A stretch of DNA of 64,000 nucleotides from Trichomonas vaginalis G3 (GCF_026262505.1 NC_067206.1:20295319-20359318); one strand, 5' to 3'. Positions 49,417 to 59,439 are shown, counted from the first letter of the stretch. The notes: a model not told the origin generated them from the letters alone. Numbers and translations: made by a program.

Positions 49417-52397
49417 TCAAGCGCGTTCATTGAACGCGTACCATGCGAATATAGTCACAAATGTGGCATATAATCTGCACCCGAGCCTGTTGGATTTGTT
49501 GTGAAAGTGTGTGAATGATTTGCTGGTTCCACAGAAAATACCTGTGCTTGAATCTACTGGGTCACTTGAAATATCATATCTATCATCCCTCTCTATCCGA
49601 ACCTGCTGCAAGATTTGTATAACCTCTTTTTGTTATTGAATGTGAATGACTACCTGTTGTGTTTGTAGTTCCTGTATGAGTGTGCGGTGGAAGGTTTGTT
49701 TCTTTAATTTTCTTCGAACCTCCTGTTTGCTTTGAATATCTAGCACAGTATAAGAATTTATCTACAATCTGCTGCCATGTACCAAAACCTAAAACTGTTT
49801 CTGGATTTGTTGAGTTCATTGATGTATATAAAGAACCAACAGGATATAATGTTTGAAGTATTTCAGTCTTTAATGTTTGAAGCTGTTTGTCGGCTTTCTT
49901 ATATATAAATCTTGAGCAGTGAATTTAACATTATTTTCATCATCCATGACATAAACATTTTTACAGCTAATTTCTTTCTTCGTTGTTATGTTTTCATTCG
50001 ATGTTAAACCTTGTGGAAAGTTAGGTAGAGTTTATAATATAATGCATCCCCACCAGTTCCGCCAACCGTTCCTTCAATACTTTCATAGCAACAGTTGAGA
50101 AGGATTTATGTGTATGTTCTTTATCTGCTTTTTATCTAACATTGCTGGTAGTTTATATGTTTCAAAGTTTCTGACATGACCTTCAATGTTCATACATTTA
50201 CTATTTAAGGAGTTTAGTGTATCTTTTACGCTTGTACTTGGATTCTCTAAAGGTGCACTTGAACCAAGGTATAGTTCAATATTATGTCGTCTGCTTAACA
50301 GTAGTGAAGGATTCATGTGTATGGTTCTTGTCGGCTTTACTGTCTAATGTAGCTTGAAGTTCATTTATATCGGAGATGTTGTGTTTATGAGATTTCAAAA
50401 CTTTGTTCGTTGCGTCAAGTTCATCTTTGTCAGCTTTACTTTTAATAGCATCTTCAAAAGTTATTTTTGCCTTAACTCTCAAAGTAAATCTTGGTTCAAC
50501 TAATACACCGTTAACAAAGAAGTATGAAGCATAAATTTCATTGTTATAACCAAATGCTTCTTGTGCTTTACCCTGTTCATACTGTACAGTACAGCTTATG
50601 TTCATAACCTTTAGCACGAATGAATTTATATCTTCTTTCATTAACATCTTCAGTGCTTATTTGTTCATCCTGTGTTAAATATCCATGGTAGTCCGTTATA
50701 ATCTGTTCGTCTGAAGTTATATAATGAACGTGGTTCTTGACTTTATCACTCAGAGCTAAAAGCTCATTTTTGTCTGCTTTTTCGGCTAATTTCTCATTAA
50801 CATCATTCACTTCTAATTCAACTCTTCCGCCAGAACTCTTATTATCATTAATCTTTTTCATTAATTCAGTAATTACGTCATAAAGACTATATTCTGTTTT
50901 TTCGGTTCTGTAAATAATGAGTCAAAATTTCTTTTCATCATTACATCGCTGACATTAATGATATCACCAATTCCTTTTTCATTTATTCTCTTCATTAATT
51001 CTGCAATAATGACGAATATATAATCTGTTAATTTATTCTCTTCATCGAGGGTTATAGAATGTTTTGAAATTGAATCATTAACTCCTCTAAATAAATCAAT
51101 AACTCAGGATACACGTTTTTAATGTCTCGAATAACCCGACCAGTATCCTGTTTTCATGTTCTTCGTTCCCGTCGTTACGTGGTTTTATATCTCTAACCAT
51201 CATCAACGCAGCCATAACCGGAGGGTTTGTTGCTACCTGTTCGAAAATCTGACCGTTATGTATGGTATATCTAAATAATTTCTTTGTGTTTGTTAAAACA
51301 TTTGAAACAAGTCTTTTAAAACCATCTACAAAATTTCCGTTTCACCTAATGTTCTTGCAGCATTTACAAGCTCACCCATTCCGCTTTTGACCCCAAAAAC
51401 GTCCATATTGCATTTATTTCACTTTGTATAGTTGTCCATTCAGCGAAACTAACACCCGCATTCGCTAAGCTGAAAATGAAATTCAGTGGATCGAACTTAA
51501 TTCCACCTTCTTTTCAATTTCAACGAACTCACTAACATGAGATTTTAAGTATTCTTTCGTTAAAATTGTTTTCCCCGATGTTATGTCATTAACGAAACTA
51601 TCACCGTCAAAAGTTAACGAATTCAATTTCGTCGTTGATGCTTTTATTTCATACACCGCTTTATCGATAGTTTTTGGCTCACCTTCTTTAGAAGCATATG
51701 AAACATTAATGAATGAATTATATGTATTCGTGAATGAATTAAAATCAATGATTTTCATTAATGACGCCTTTAATGATTCATTTACTGTCGAATCCCTTAA
51801 AGCAATTAATGAACTGTCATTTATGAAAGGTACACTGCAAACCGTCGAGTTTGGATCAAATGCTGTAGTTGGTGCAGGAATATTAATGATATAAGTCATT
51901 AAATCATTAAGTGACGTAAATAATGTTGTCGTTTTTGATTTAATTTCTTTAGCATCTGTTATATACGGTAATTTTATTTCTGTAGTTTTTGAATTAAAGA
52001 TATTTGCTAAAATGTTTTGTAAACTGTTTTGAACAGCTGTGTAAACCGTTGAATCCGGAACTCTTACGATTTCACCGTCCTTAATAAAAGGCATTGCACA
52101 TGGTGTAGTGCTTGGGTCAAATCTTTTTGGGTTATGATTCAACATATATTCTAATGCTTCATAAACAGACCTATATACGATTGTATTATCTTTTTCAATA
52201 ATTTCACCGTCCTTTATAAACGGCATAGTACATGGAGTTAAAATAGGGTCAAACTTTTCATAGTCCTTCCATGTTATGTATTTCTCAGTATTTCCATCAG
52301 TGATAACAATATATTTGTCAGTAAGTGTGAGAGAGTATTGACCAAAATATAAACGTTTAGCTCTGTCAGCTTCATACGCATATGCAGCTATACTCAT
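49417..52397 (-). pseudogene. Phage-collar-type fibre / receptor-binding protein, several frameshifts
   Basis: About 990 codons from ATG 52397. The first intact piece (52397-51483) has three tandem repeats of the form F-D-P-x4-C-x-(M/V)-P-F-I-(K/N)-D followed by a helical segment. Further pieces contain repeats like SDINELQATLDSKADKNHTH, typical of tail-fibre stalks. The C-terminal piece has LPPHTHTGTTNTTGSHSHS and, after another shift, ANHSHTF, GSGADYMPHF and FAWYAFNERA, the His-rich collar tip of phage fibres. Such proteins trim or bind host surface. At least five frame breaks (near 51483, 50870, 50600, 50300-50090, 49600) exist. Confidence 0.82.
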
Positions 52398-52414
52398 ATT
52401 TTAATGAGAATAAA

Positions 52415-53189
52415 ATGTTGTTCTATTTGCAAAGTACAGACCCAAATGAATACGGGACAGTAAAGCTACAAACAAACTTAGGTCTTCAGAATGAAGCGCT
52501 TGCTTTCAGAGTTGTTGACTTCAATACTATCGCAACTTTTGTCATAACAGATGAAACAGATTTCATGGAGATTGAAATAGATGGAAAGAAGCACGAAATA
52601 AGATTTCACAATAATGTAGAATATAAGATGGAAACATTAGCTGGAGTGTTAAATGCTCTCATAAATACTACAATAAACAAGGATAACGAAGAAAACTTAA
52701 TGAATGTTAAACTTATTGCAGGAGTTTTGAAGTTCAGTTATGCGAAGGAGTTTAAGATAACACGAATGAGTCATAGAGTACAACTTCTTTTGGGTGCATA
52801 CCATATGACATTTCCTTTGAAAAGTGTTGACAAAATGATTGAGATGAATCTGTTCCATACGTATGTTATGGCAATTGTTTGTACATTGAGTCAAAATAGC
52901 TAATGTCACAGGTATTTCAGGAGTTAATAGTAAAGGTTCAGTAGAATATAAGTCTTTCTGTTATGAAGTAAATTCAATGTTCATTCGAAACGTTCCTGTC
53001 ATAGCAACTCATTTAGGTAAATGGGTTCGCATTAGTCCTCATAATTTGAAAGACATGCAATTCAGACTTGTTGACTTTCAAGGAGAGCCTGTAGAACTGA
53101 AGGCACCAGTGCGAATGACTGTTGAAGTTGACTTTTTAGAAAATATTAAATGCAACAGCTTACAAGAGAACTCAGAGCTAAAAATATAA
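52415..53189 (+). pseudogene. Virion protein (jelly-roll-like), one frameshift
   Basis: Starts at ATG 52415 (MLFYLQSTDPNEYG), divergent from the fibre gene with an 17-bp gap. The first frame runs to 52903. Continuing in another frame from about 52895, it reads SKGSVEYKSFCYEVNSMFIR and MQFRLVDFQGEPVELKAPV, the kind of FRLVD-x-(x)-G-x-PV motif found near the C-terminus of Polinton/PLV minor virion proteins. About 255 codons, beta-rich. It overlaps the next gene by 40 bp. Assignment as a virion component is likely; the exact type is not proven. Confidence 0.68.
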
Positions 53190-53392
53190 AGTATGAATGT
53201 TATGTATTAGGTCATGAACTTTGGTTGTTGCTGTTTGATGAAACAAATGAATTAGTTATGTCAGTCAAGAGAACAGAAAAATATTGTGTTAGTGAAAACT
53301 GCACCAAGTCAATAAGATTAGGTTTGCATTATGAAGATGAGTTCGATACTGTTGAAGAAGTTTTGGATAGATATTACAAATTGCTAACTTGA
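53150..53392 (+). CDS. Small Maverick protein (80 aa), unknown
   Basis: ATG at 53150 lies inside the end of the preceding gene, an overlap of 40 bp. Contains CYVLGHELWLLLFDETNELV and a Cys-x5-Cys pair (YCVSENC); mixed beta then acidic helix. Intact. No family recognised. Confidence 0.65.
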   Translation: MQQLTRELRAKNIKYECYVLGHELWLLLFDETNELVMSVKRTEKYCVSENCTKSIRLGLHYEDEFDTVEEVLDRYYKLLT

Positions 53393-53404
53393 AATTTTTT
53401 TGAC

Positions 53405-53440
53405 TGACGGCGCAAAGCGCCAAGACTCAAAGAGCCCTGA
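53405..53440. repeat. Tandem mini-hairpins
   Basis: GGCGCAAAGCGCC followed by GACTCAAAGAGCC; AAA loops. Located in the convergent intergenic gap between 53392 and 53466, a possible transcription end signal. Confidence 0.75.
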
Positions 53441-53465
53441 CTGCTTTAATTTACTAAAACATATT

Positions 53466-53916
53466 TCAAACAAAGTTATAGTCAGTAGATAGTTTTGTAT
53501 ACTCGTTCGAATATTTATACTTAAACTCAACTCCTGTAGTTCCTGGTGTTTCAATGATGCGGATGTTACCTATTTTCATGAATAGTGGAGTTTGACCACA
53601 GCATTCGATTTCAGGGTCGAGATAGTCAATGACACATTGTTTCCCTGTTATTCGTGAGATAACATTTTCAAGGTCCTCCTTTGTTAGAATTATTTGGTTC
53701 TTGCTTTATAAGATTTGTCAAAAGCTTCTTATCGTCTTTGAGTAAAATTGTTTGGTATAACTGAAGAAGGTAATGGTCTACGTTATCTGAAGGATTTGTT
53801 TGAACATTTGTGTAAGGATTGTCGTTGGCTTCTCTTGAAAGAATTTGGTCCAGTGGTGGATACTCTAACTTAACATCTGATGTAGCGTTAGCGTTTGAAG
53901 CTGAGTTTAAATTCAC
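53466..53916 (-). pseudogene. Maverick protein with Asn-rich N-terminus, one frameshift
   Basis: ATG 53916 (MNLNSASNANATS). The frame breaks near 53685 after NNSNKGG, and another frame continues as ENVISRITGKQCVIDYLDPE and IGNIRIIETPGTTGVEFKY to the stop at 53466. About 150 codons. Function unknown; convergent with the gene ending at 53392. Confidence 0.6.
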
Positions 53917-53967
53917 GACTTAAGTTCTGGTTCTTTTTCTTTCAAACACTCTGAACTATAGTTCTTT

Positions 53968-54486
53968 ATGACAATATTGTTTGTCGTTCGTGAGTCAACA
54001 TTTGATGTTGGTTCAATTGGAACATTAACGGCACCAGCTAAGATGGATTTGCTTCTCATTTCATATAGAATAAAAACCTTTTATATGTATGAAATGAACA
54101 ATATACTCGACAAGGGTTTGAATGTAAAGCTAACGAATGAAAATATTGTTGAATTCACTGAGACAGGTGCTGTGTATAAAGATGTAGAACTACTGAACAA
54201 AAGAGCTAAGGGAAGAAGCAGGAACATGAACAAAGGGTGGAAGCCTATAAAAATTTATGTCAATGATGGCTCAGGAGGTTCAAACATAAAGTATGCAGAA
54301 AGTTATAGAGTTTATGCTCTCAAAGGTGAAAAGCCTTCATTTAAGAACAGCTATTCTAACGCATATCCTCAAAAGCTAACGGATGGGGAAGTGGATGATA
54401 TGAATGACAGCAAAAATATTAACAGAAATGGCGACAGAGATGCATGGAATTTGTTTACCATCAGTCAATTGAAGGTTAAACTTTAA
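53968..54486 (+). CDS. Maverick protein of unknown function (172 aa)
   Basis: Intact frame from an ATG, divergent from the gene starting at 53916 (51-bp gap). Mixed alpha/beta; contains MNKGWKPIKIYVNDGSGGS and a Tyr/Asn-rich segment. The start may be at one of the internal Met codons. It shares its stop region with the end of the ATPase gene on the other strand. No family recognised. Confidence 0.7.
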   Translation: MTILFVVRESTFDVGSIGTLTAPAKMDLLLISYRIKTFYMYEMNNILDKGLNVKLTNENIVEFTETGAVYKDVELLNKRAKGRSRNMNKGWKPIKIYVNDGSGGSNIKYAESYRVYALKGEKPSFKNSYSNAYPQKLTDGEVDDMNDSKNINRNGDRDAWNLFTISQLKVKL

Positions 54487-55370
54487 AACAATGTTGGTCG
54501 TTCCCATGGAATATTTTTGACTTTAATGGTATTAGTCATGATATGAATCTCAAGGTATGAACGAGGAGAGATGAGAGACTTATATGCTTCCCAAATTTCT
54601 TCAAAAGGTAATGTTATACCTGACTGTTTCCAAATGAGTTCAATATCATAACGTGAGAAACCTTGAAAGATAACGAAGTCAGTTATGAGACGTTTTATGT
54701 TTAAAGCTAAAAACCTCCATGTTTGCATAAGTATTGCTACAGTTAAGTGGTAATGTCTGACTTTAGTATGATGTTAGCTAATGGTGAGTCTGGTTTTGAA
54801 ACTAAACCTTTTCCAGCGAAGTCGTCACAAACTAATAAAGTGTTTGAAGGATATTTTTTTGAAGGGGTATTTTGAAAGTTTTGATAGAATGTAGTTTGTC
54901 AGTCGTTTCATATCGTAAACTCCTGAGTACTGACGTAAGTGATGTTTGTCAATAATTCTTTCCATCTCCTCAGAAGTCTTTTGCATTCCTGACTGTATAA
55001 ATTCAACGATGGCATAATATTTCCTCTTACGTCGAATGTAACGTTGAAGAAATTCAATGAGTTCACTGTCTGGAACTTTAACGACAGAGGCTTGAACTTT
55101 TGACATAAATGTTTTCGCTGTTGAGTCCATAGAGTCTGAAGTTGCTGATATAATGATTTGGTCATAGTAAGAGTCGTTTCCTAAACGCTCTGTTATGAGT
55201 ATATGACGAATGAGGTTAAATGTCTTACCTGAGCCCATCTTTCCACAATAGAAATAAACACCATTTGAACAGAACTCATAGTCCTTACTGAAAGGAAGAA
55301 TGAGAGAAGAGTTAAGTTTGTCTGTAGTTTCATTCATGTCTTCATCTACGTCATGTATTAAATGCTTCAT
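54483..55370 (-). pseudogene. A32-type DNA-packaging ATPase (FtsK/HerA class), two frameshifts
   Basis: ATG 55370. Walker A is GKMGSGKT (residues about 43-50) after GVYFYC. Walker B appears after a shift near 54850 as NTLLVCDDFAG. A further shift near 54740 leads to the last piece (MQTWRF... to PTLF). The layout and about 295-codon length fit the genome-packaging ATPases of Polintons, PRD1-like phages and NCLDVs. Divergent from the virion-protein gene at 55387, with only 16 bp between the ATGs. Not functional in this copy unless the breaks are artefacts. Confidence 0.9.
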
Positions 55371-55386
55371 TTTATCTCCATTAAAA

Positions 55387-56268
55387 ATGCAAGTCAGAAA
55401 TATTCAGAACATAGCACCGAGTCTAACTGACAAGAGTATAAAGATATACTATGAACATGTTATGATGAAACCAACCAAAATTCAAGAAAGTCAGTATACT
55501 TATGAATATCCAAGACACTGGGTAGAGTATGTAGGAGGTGAGAAAGCTATTGAAATCAGACAGGTTCGAAGTATTCCAGCAGGAAGAACAATATTATTGA
55601 AGAACTTTAATGTTTTGAGGTATAATGATGAAACAAAGAAGCAAGATAGTTTTCCTGTTGCTGTGTATGTGAACTTAGATACAGGAGATGACATGAAAGT
55701 TTTTAATACAAAGCTTCAAACGGTAGTGAGAGAACAACTGACTGCGGAAGGACATCCATTACCTTCAGAAGTTACCATAGCATATAATTTTGAAACAAAC
55801 TCAATAGATTTTAAAGTCGTCTCTGCAAAGAAGTCAGGTTTTACATTTAATGAAGCAGATGTATATTCGAATGAAAACTTCAAAGCTATTGCATGGTTAG
55901 ATAATGACGATTGCTTTAAGAAAATATTTAAATACAGTGACTCAACGATGTCAATAGATGACCTTCGTGGAATGTTACCATCGACGTTTACAGTAGAAGG
56001 TTCAGCAGGATTGCTTACAAGATTGTCAATTGGTGGTATTTGGTCTCGTGAGAACATTGTTATAAAATCCAGTATAAGTGAATTTGCTGAAGAATCTATA
56101 TTATGTCTTTCAAACTACATGTATTCGCCGCCGAAGCATTATAGTATAACAAACTTTGTCAGTAAGTTTAACATAAGACTTGTCGAACCTTCTTCAATGA
56201 AAGATGTTGTGCTACCTAAAGATGGAAAGGATGGACTCATTATTGAGATGATTTTAATAGCATATTAA
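55387..56268 (+). CDS. Virion protein, minor-capsid/penton-like (293 aa)
   Basis: I chose ATG 55387. The 29 upstream codons in the same frame overlap the ATPase gene on the other strand. Intact. N-terminal YEYPRHWVEYVGGEKAIEIR and IPAGRTILLKNFNVL correspond to a beta-rich segment shared with the broken paralogue at 39660. The centre has ITSTF-like strands and the C-terminus ends DGLIIEMILIAY. Size and beta-richness fit a single jelly-roll penton-type protein, as in Polintons where the penton and ATPase genes neighbour each other. The stop codon TAA is followed immediately by the ATG of the next gene. Confidence 0.72.
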   Translation: MQVRNIQNIAPSLTDKSIKIYYEHVMMKPTKIQESQYTYEYPRHWVEYVGGEKAIEIRQVRSIPAGRTILLKNFNVLRYNDETKKQDSFPVAVYVNLDTGDDMKVFNTKLQTVVREQLTAEGHPLPSEVTIAYNFETNSIDFKVVSAKKSGFTFNEADVYSNENFKAIAWLDNDDCFKKIFKYSDSTMSIDDLRGMLPSTFTVEGSAGLLTRLSIGGIWSRENIVIKSSISEFAEESILCLSNYMYSPPKHYSITNFVSKFNIRLVEPSSMKDVVLPKDGKDGLIIEMILIAY

Positions 56269-56493
56269 ATGAGCTTGTTCTTGAAGGTCATTCATGATGA
56301 AATAACTGTTGTAGAAGATGTTAGCAATTGTTCAGACATTTTGAAGCGTATAGATGATATAAGAAATAAGTTAGATAGACCGCAAAGCGGTGAGGGCGAA
56401 GCCCGTGAGAACGCTTATGTTTCATTGACTTTCTCCAGTAACGAGAACTTTTATGAGATAATATTGAAGAGAGATGATTTTAATATGGTGTAA
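56269..56493 (+). CDS. Small protein in a zero-gap gene chain (74 aa)
   Basis: Begins directly after the TAA of the preceding gene, and its own TAA is followed directly by the next ATG. Contains a short helix (DILKRIDDIRNKL) and a beta-like end (ENFYEIILKRDDF). In the middle, ACCGCAAAGCGGT and GGGCGAAGCCC mini-hairpins are part of the coding sequence (DRPQSGEGEAR), which may be an inserted element. Function unknown. Confidence 0.65.
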   Translation: MSLFLKVIHDEITVVEDVSNCSDILKRIDDIRNKLDRPQSGEGEARENAYVSLTFSSNENFYEIILKRDDFNMV

Positions 56494-57021
56494 ATGGTAG
56501 CTTGGGCAGCTTTAGGCGCAATGGGAACAAAAGCATTAGCATTTGGAGCAAAAGCACTTGGAGCTTATGACGCAGTAAATAAAATGAGTGGAGGAAGGGT
56601 TTCGAAGACATTAGATGCAAATAAAGGGAAGATTGGAGGCTGGGTTGCAAAGAAGTTAAGATTAAATAAAATAGGGCTCATAAATAAAGCATCCAATTTG
56701 GTTGCGACTGAGTCAGAAAATGCTTTAGGAAAGGACGATGAGTTTGCAAAACACGCAAAAGACTTTAATGACCAGATGAAAGGTGAAACAATGCATTTAA
56801 ATAGAGTCGATGGAACTATAGAAAATGTTTCTTCTCCACCAGTAGTTCTTCCGTATGGTCCCTATGGAATGTATGGAAACCCTTACGAAAGACCATTTGA
56901 CCCATTGACTGGTGGAAGTAACTGGTATCATTACGGCCGAAGAAGAAAGACAGTCAAGTTGGAGACAGACGTGAAGAAAGCAACTAAAAAGAAACCAAGG
57001 AAGAGAGTTATAAAGCAATGA
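56494..57021 (+). CDS. Minor virion protein with protease-like cleavage motif (175 aa)
   Basis: ATG directly follows the previous stop. N-terminal AWAALGAMGTKALAFGAKALGAY is an amphipathic/hydrophobic helix (seen in part), followed by MSGG-R, which fits the (M/I/L)-x-G-G cleavage consensus of adenain-type proteases. The middle has a Pro/Gly/Tyr-rich stretch (YGPYGMYGNPYERPFDP); the end is strongly basic (KKATKKKPRKRVIKQ). This layout recalls membrane-lytic/DNA-binding minor capsid proteins (pVI/pX-like), by analogy only. Its final codons lie in the right TIR and a relic of them occurs in element A. Confidence 0.7.
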   Translation: MVAWAALGAMGTKALAFGAKALGAYDAVNKMSGGRVSKTLDANKGKIGGWVAKKLRLNKIGLINKASNLVATESENALGKDDEFAKHAKDFNDQMKGETMHLNRVDGTIENVSSPPVVLPYGPYGMYGNPYERPFDPLTGGSNWYHYGRRRKTVKLETDVKKATKKKPRKRVIKQ

Positions 57022-57030
57022 ATTCAACAG

Positions 57031-57077
57031 GGTGAAAAAACAGGTGAAAAAACAGGTGAGATCTCACCACTTCACCT
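57031..57077 (+). promoter_or_regulatory. Repeat-word cassette (GGTGA type), right TIR
   Basis: GGTGA three times with AAAAACA spacers, GATC, TCACC, TTCACC, TAAATATATTTTTG. Begins 10 bp after the stop codon of the preceding gene. Confidence 0.8.
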
Positions 57078-57177
57078 AAATATATTTTTGTGCTATGTTT
57101 TCATACGTGTGGGAGTGGTGATATCATTAATTTTTAAGTTTATTTTTTTATTTTATTTTTATTTTATTTTTTTATAA

Positions 57178-57462
57178 ATGACAGAACAAAAGCAACTCAT
57201 ACAAATCGAAAAATATAACAAACATACATTTAAACATTTATTCTTCCTTCCTGAGTATAACATGTTCTTTACACTTCATCCTAGACCAGTTGACTATACA
57301 TTGACTGTGTATAAAGATTGTCATGGTAGTTTTATAAAAACTTATGATGATGAAGGTAAGTTAACAAGACTATGCATTTCAAAACTTGAGAAACTTTATG
57401 ACTTCAAGTATGACTACAATAGAGTTAACATTGACGATGAAGATATAGAAGAAAATTTATGA
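57178..57462 (+). CDS. TIR-encoded Maverick protein (94 aa), right copy
   Basis: Identical in sequence to 36093-36377 on the other strand. The ATG follows the same TTTTATTTTTATTTTATTTT leader. It is transcribed outward, towards the element end, as is the left copy, so read-through could reach the SLC12 flank. Function unknown. Confidence 0.85.
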   Translation: MTEQKQLIQIEKYNKHTFKHLFFLPEYNMFFTLHPRPVDYTLTVYKDCHGSFIKTYDDEGKLTRLCISKLEKLYDFKYDYNRVNIDDEDIEENL

Positions 57463-57667
57463 GAACGTTTATTTTTTCATTAGTGAGTTCGTTAGCGAAG
57501 TCGTTAGTGAGGTGAAATGGTTGGCGGTTTTGTAAATATTTAAGGTTAAGTTAGTGTTGTCGTTTGATTTGTAAAATATACGTTAGTGGTTTTGTAAAGT
57601 GTCAAATTCACATATAATGGGTAAGTAGGTGCGCAGTGCCACAGTACCCAATTAACCCATACTAACT

Positions 57668-57672
57668 ACAAT
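57668..57672. repeat. Target-site duplication ACAAT (right)
   Basis: Pairs with 35883-35887. Confidence 0.88.
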
Positions 57673-59366
57673 GCAGAAACCTTCACCTCCCAAGACAATA
57701 TCAATAAATGGCAAAGAAGTTTCTTCAATTTTTTCTGATTCGCCAACAACTGTCAACAAATTGATTCTAAATATCTTTGGATTGAGTTCAATTCTCTGGG
57801 TATTCAATGCATGAGAATATGCGTTGTAAAAGGCTTTGGCTTGGATTAAAGAACCCCAATTCTTATCAGATCCTTTCCAATTGCTTATCCAGTATATTAT
57901 GCCGAAAATAACCCAGTTGATTATCGTATTCCACCAAGATATCATGATGCAAAGAAGCTGAGCCATGGACTGTAAAGCTTAGATTTAGGTCTCCAGCCTG
58001 GAATGTGAGATCTTGATGCACTCCATACGCACCAGTTGAAAACAACACCCATTGTAAGCCAGAAAATCGTATTGATATTCGAGCTGAAATCTAAGCTACC
58101 AATTCCGATGAAAATGGCTGTAATTGAAAGAGGCATCCAATAATCGTAGCACCATCTGATTTTAGGGAGGAGATTATCATTGGCCATATCAGTAATAAGA
58201 CCAATTTCGTATCCGATGTTACCAAGTGATCTGTGCATAGCGAAAACGATAATTGTTGCAAATCCAATCCATTTATTGATTCCAAATGCAATAATAGGAC
58301 TGATTGTATTTTCTTGAAGGAATTGTTTGTCGCCACAGAGTCCAAGTAATATAATTGTTACATGCCAGATCAATAATGACGTTGCAAACGCGTAAACAAG
58401 GCCATTTGGTATCATTTTCTGCGGACGTTTGAGATTTCCTGCGTAAGAAAGACATCCTGTTAATGATGTAAAGGCAGGCGAAACTGTGTAGATATAACCA
58501 AAGAATTTTGAGACGGTCCTGGGTTCAAACGCGTTGATTTTGAACTTTTCGACTGATTGCCCGATGAATCCTTGTACGGTATATGGTTTATGCATGAAAC
58601 AGCCAATGAAGAAACTTGCAAGTCCCATCAAGTGGGTAAAACTCGTAATTCGTAACGATTGTGTCCATCTAAATGATAATGGAATTGAGATGAACATAAT
58701 TGCGAATGCCAAGAGACGAACATCGTTGATTGCTTTTCCTGTTATGTATTTAGGCTCGTAAACGGAAACAATTGTTTCAGCAAAACCAACAACGATAGCA
58801 GCAGCACCCAAGCACGTGGAAACATCTAAGAAAATTGTTAAACAACGTCCCAATTCAGGACCAATTGAGCGAGAAATAACAAAATAGATACCACCACCAT
58901 CCATTTCGCCATTTGTTCCGAGAGCTGATAACGAACTGATAAGGATAATGGAAATGATCGCAGAAACCCAGATAATAAGTAAAGCATAAACAACGCCGCA
59001 GTCGCCAACTAACTTGCCTGCACGAACCCAGTATGTCATACCAACTAAGTTGACAATAACTGGAAGATAAACGCCAGTAAAGGTACCCATGTTCTTTTTA
59101 GTTTCATCAACCGGAGGAGCTTTTTTGTGTTTTGAATGTTTCGATTTTTCACGAAGTTCGGATATAGTAGGCCTTGAGGATGATTTTTTATAAAAATATG
59201 TTGAAGGAACAACTTCATTTGGATCAAGAAAAGTTTCTGGTGGTTTTGAAGAGGTTGTACTTTTTGATTCACTTACAGATTCGATAGACTCCTGTGTATC
59301 CATCGATTCATCGTCGGATCTGCTGTCGAGCATATTCGTTTCATAATCAATCTCTTCTATGTTCAA
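57668..59366 (-). pseudogene. Cation-chloride cotransporter (SLC12 family), 5' part
   Basis: The open frame starts at 59366 (TTG, possibly a mutated ATG); the first ATG is at 59333. An acidic/Ser-rich cytosolic N-terminus of about 100 residues is followed by the transporter core. GTFTGVYLPVIVNLVGMTYW, GGGIYFVISRSIGPELG and ACGFAET-like signatures match SLC12 (GGxYxxISRxxGPExG), with about ten to twelve hydrophobic segments. Near 57965 a one-base deletion shifts the frame (SPWLS to LLCIMISWW); the right frame then continues through NWGS and the RINLLTVVG segment up to the Maverick. SLC12 proteins move Cl- with Na+/K+ across membranes. Confidence 0.9.
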
Positions 59367-59439
59367 AAAAAATATAAAGTCTCATCACACTTTTCAATGC
59401 TCGATTTTTAAAAACTGTTTAAAAATGGAGCTTATATTG

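Larger units (their letters stand above)
35888..57667. mobile_element. Complete Maverick/Polinton element B (21,780 bp)
   Basis: It starts AGTTAGTATG and ends CATACTAACT, has 671-bp TIRs and is bounded by ACAAT duplications. It carries a protein-primed PolB, rve integrase, A32-type ATPase, a double-jelly-roll capsid candidate, further virion proteins, a phage-collar fibre gene and a KilA-N gene, in clusters on both strands. No adenain-like protease or helicase was found. Several core genes are frameshifted. The set is that of a virus-like Polinton; the host is most likely a trichomonad. Confidence 0.95.
56997..57667. repeat. TIR of element B, right (671 bp)
   Basis: Inverse of 35888-36558; differs mainly in the terminal hairpin arm (57619-57630). 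Confidence 0.95.

Noticed and set aside
58534-58761. Plus-strand ORF inside the SLC12 gene
   Set aside because: Antisense shadow of a clearly coding region.
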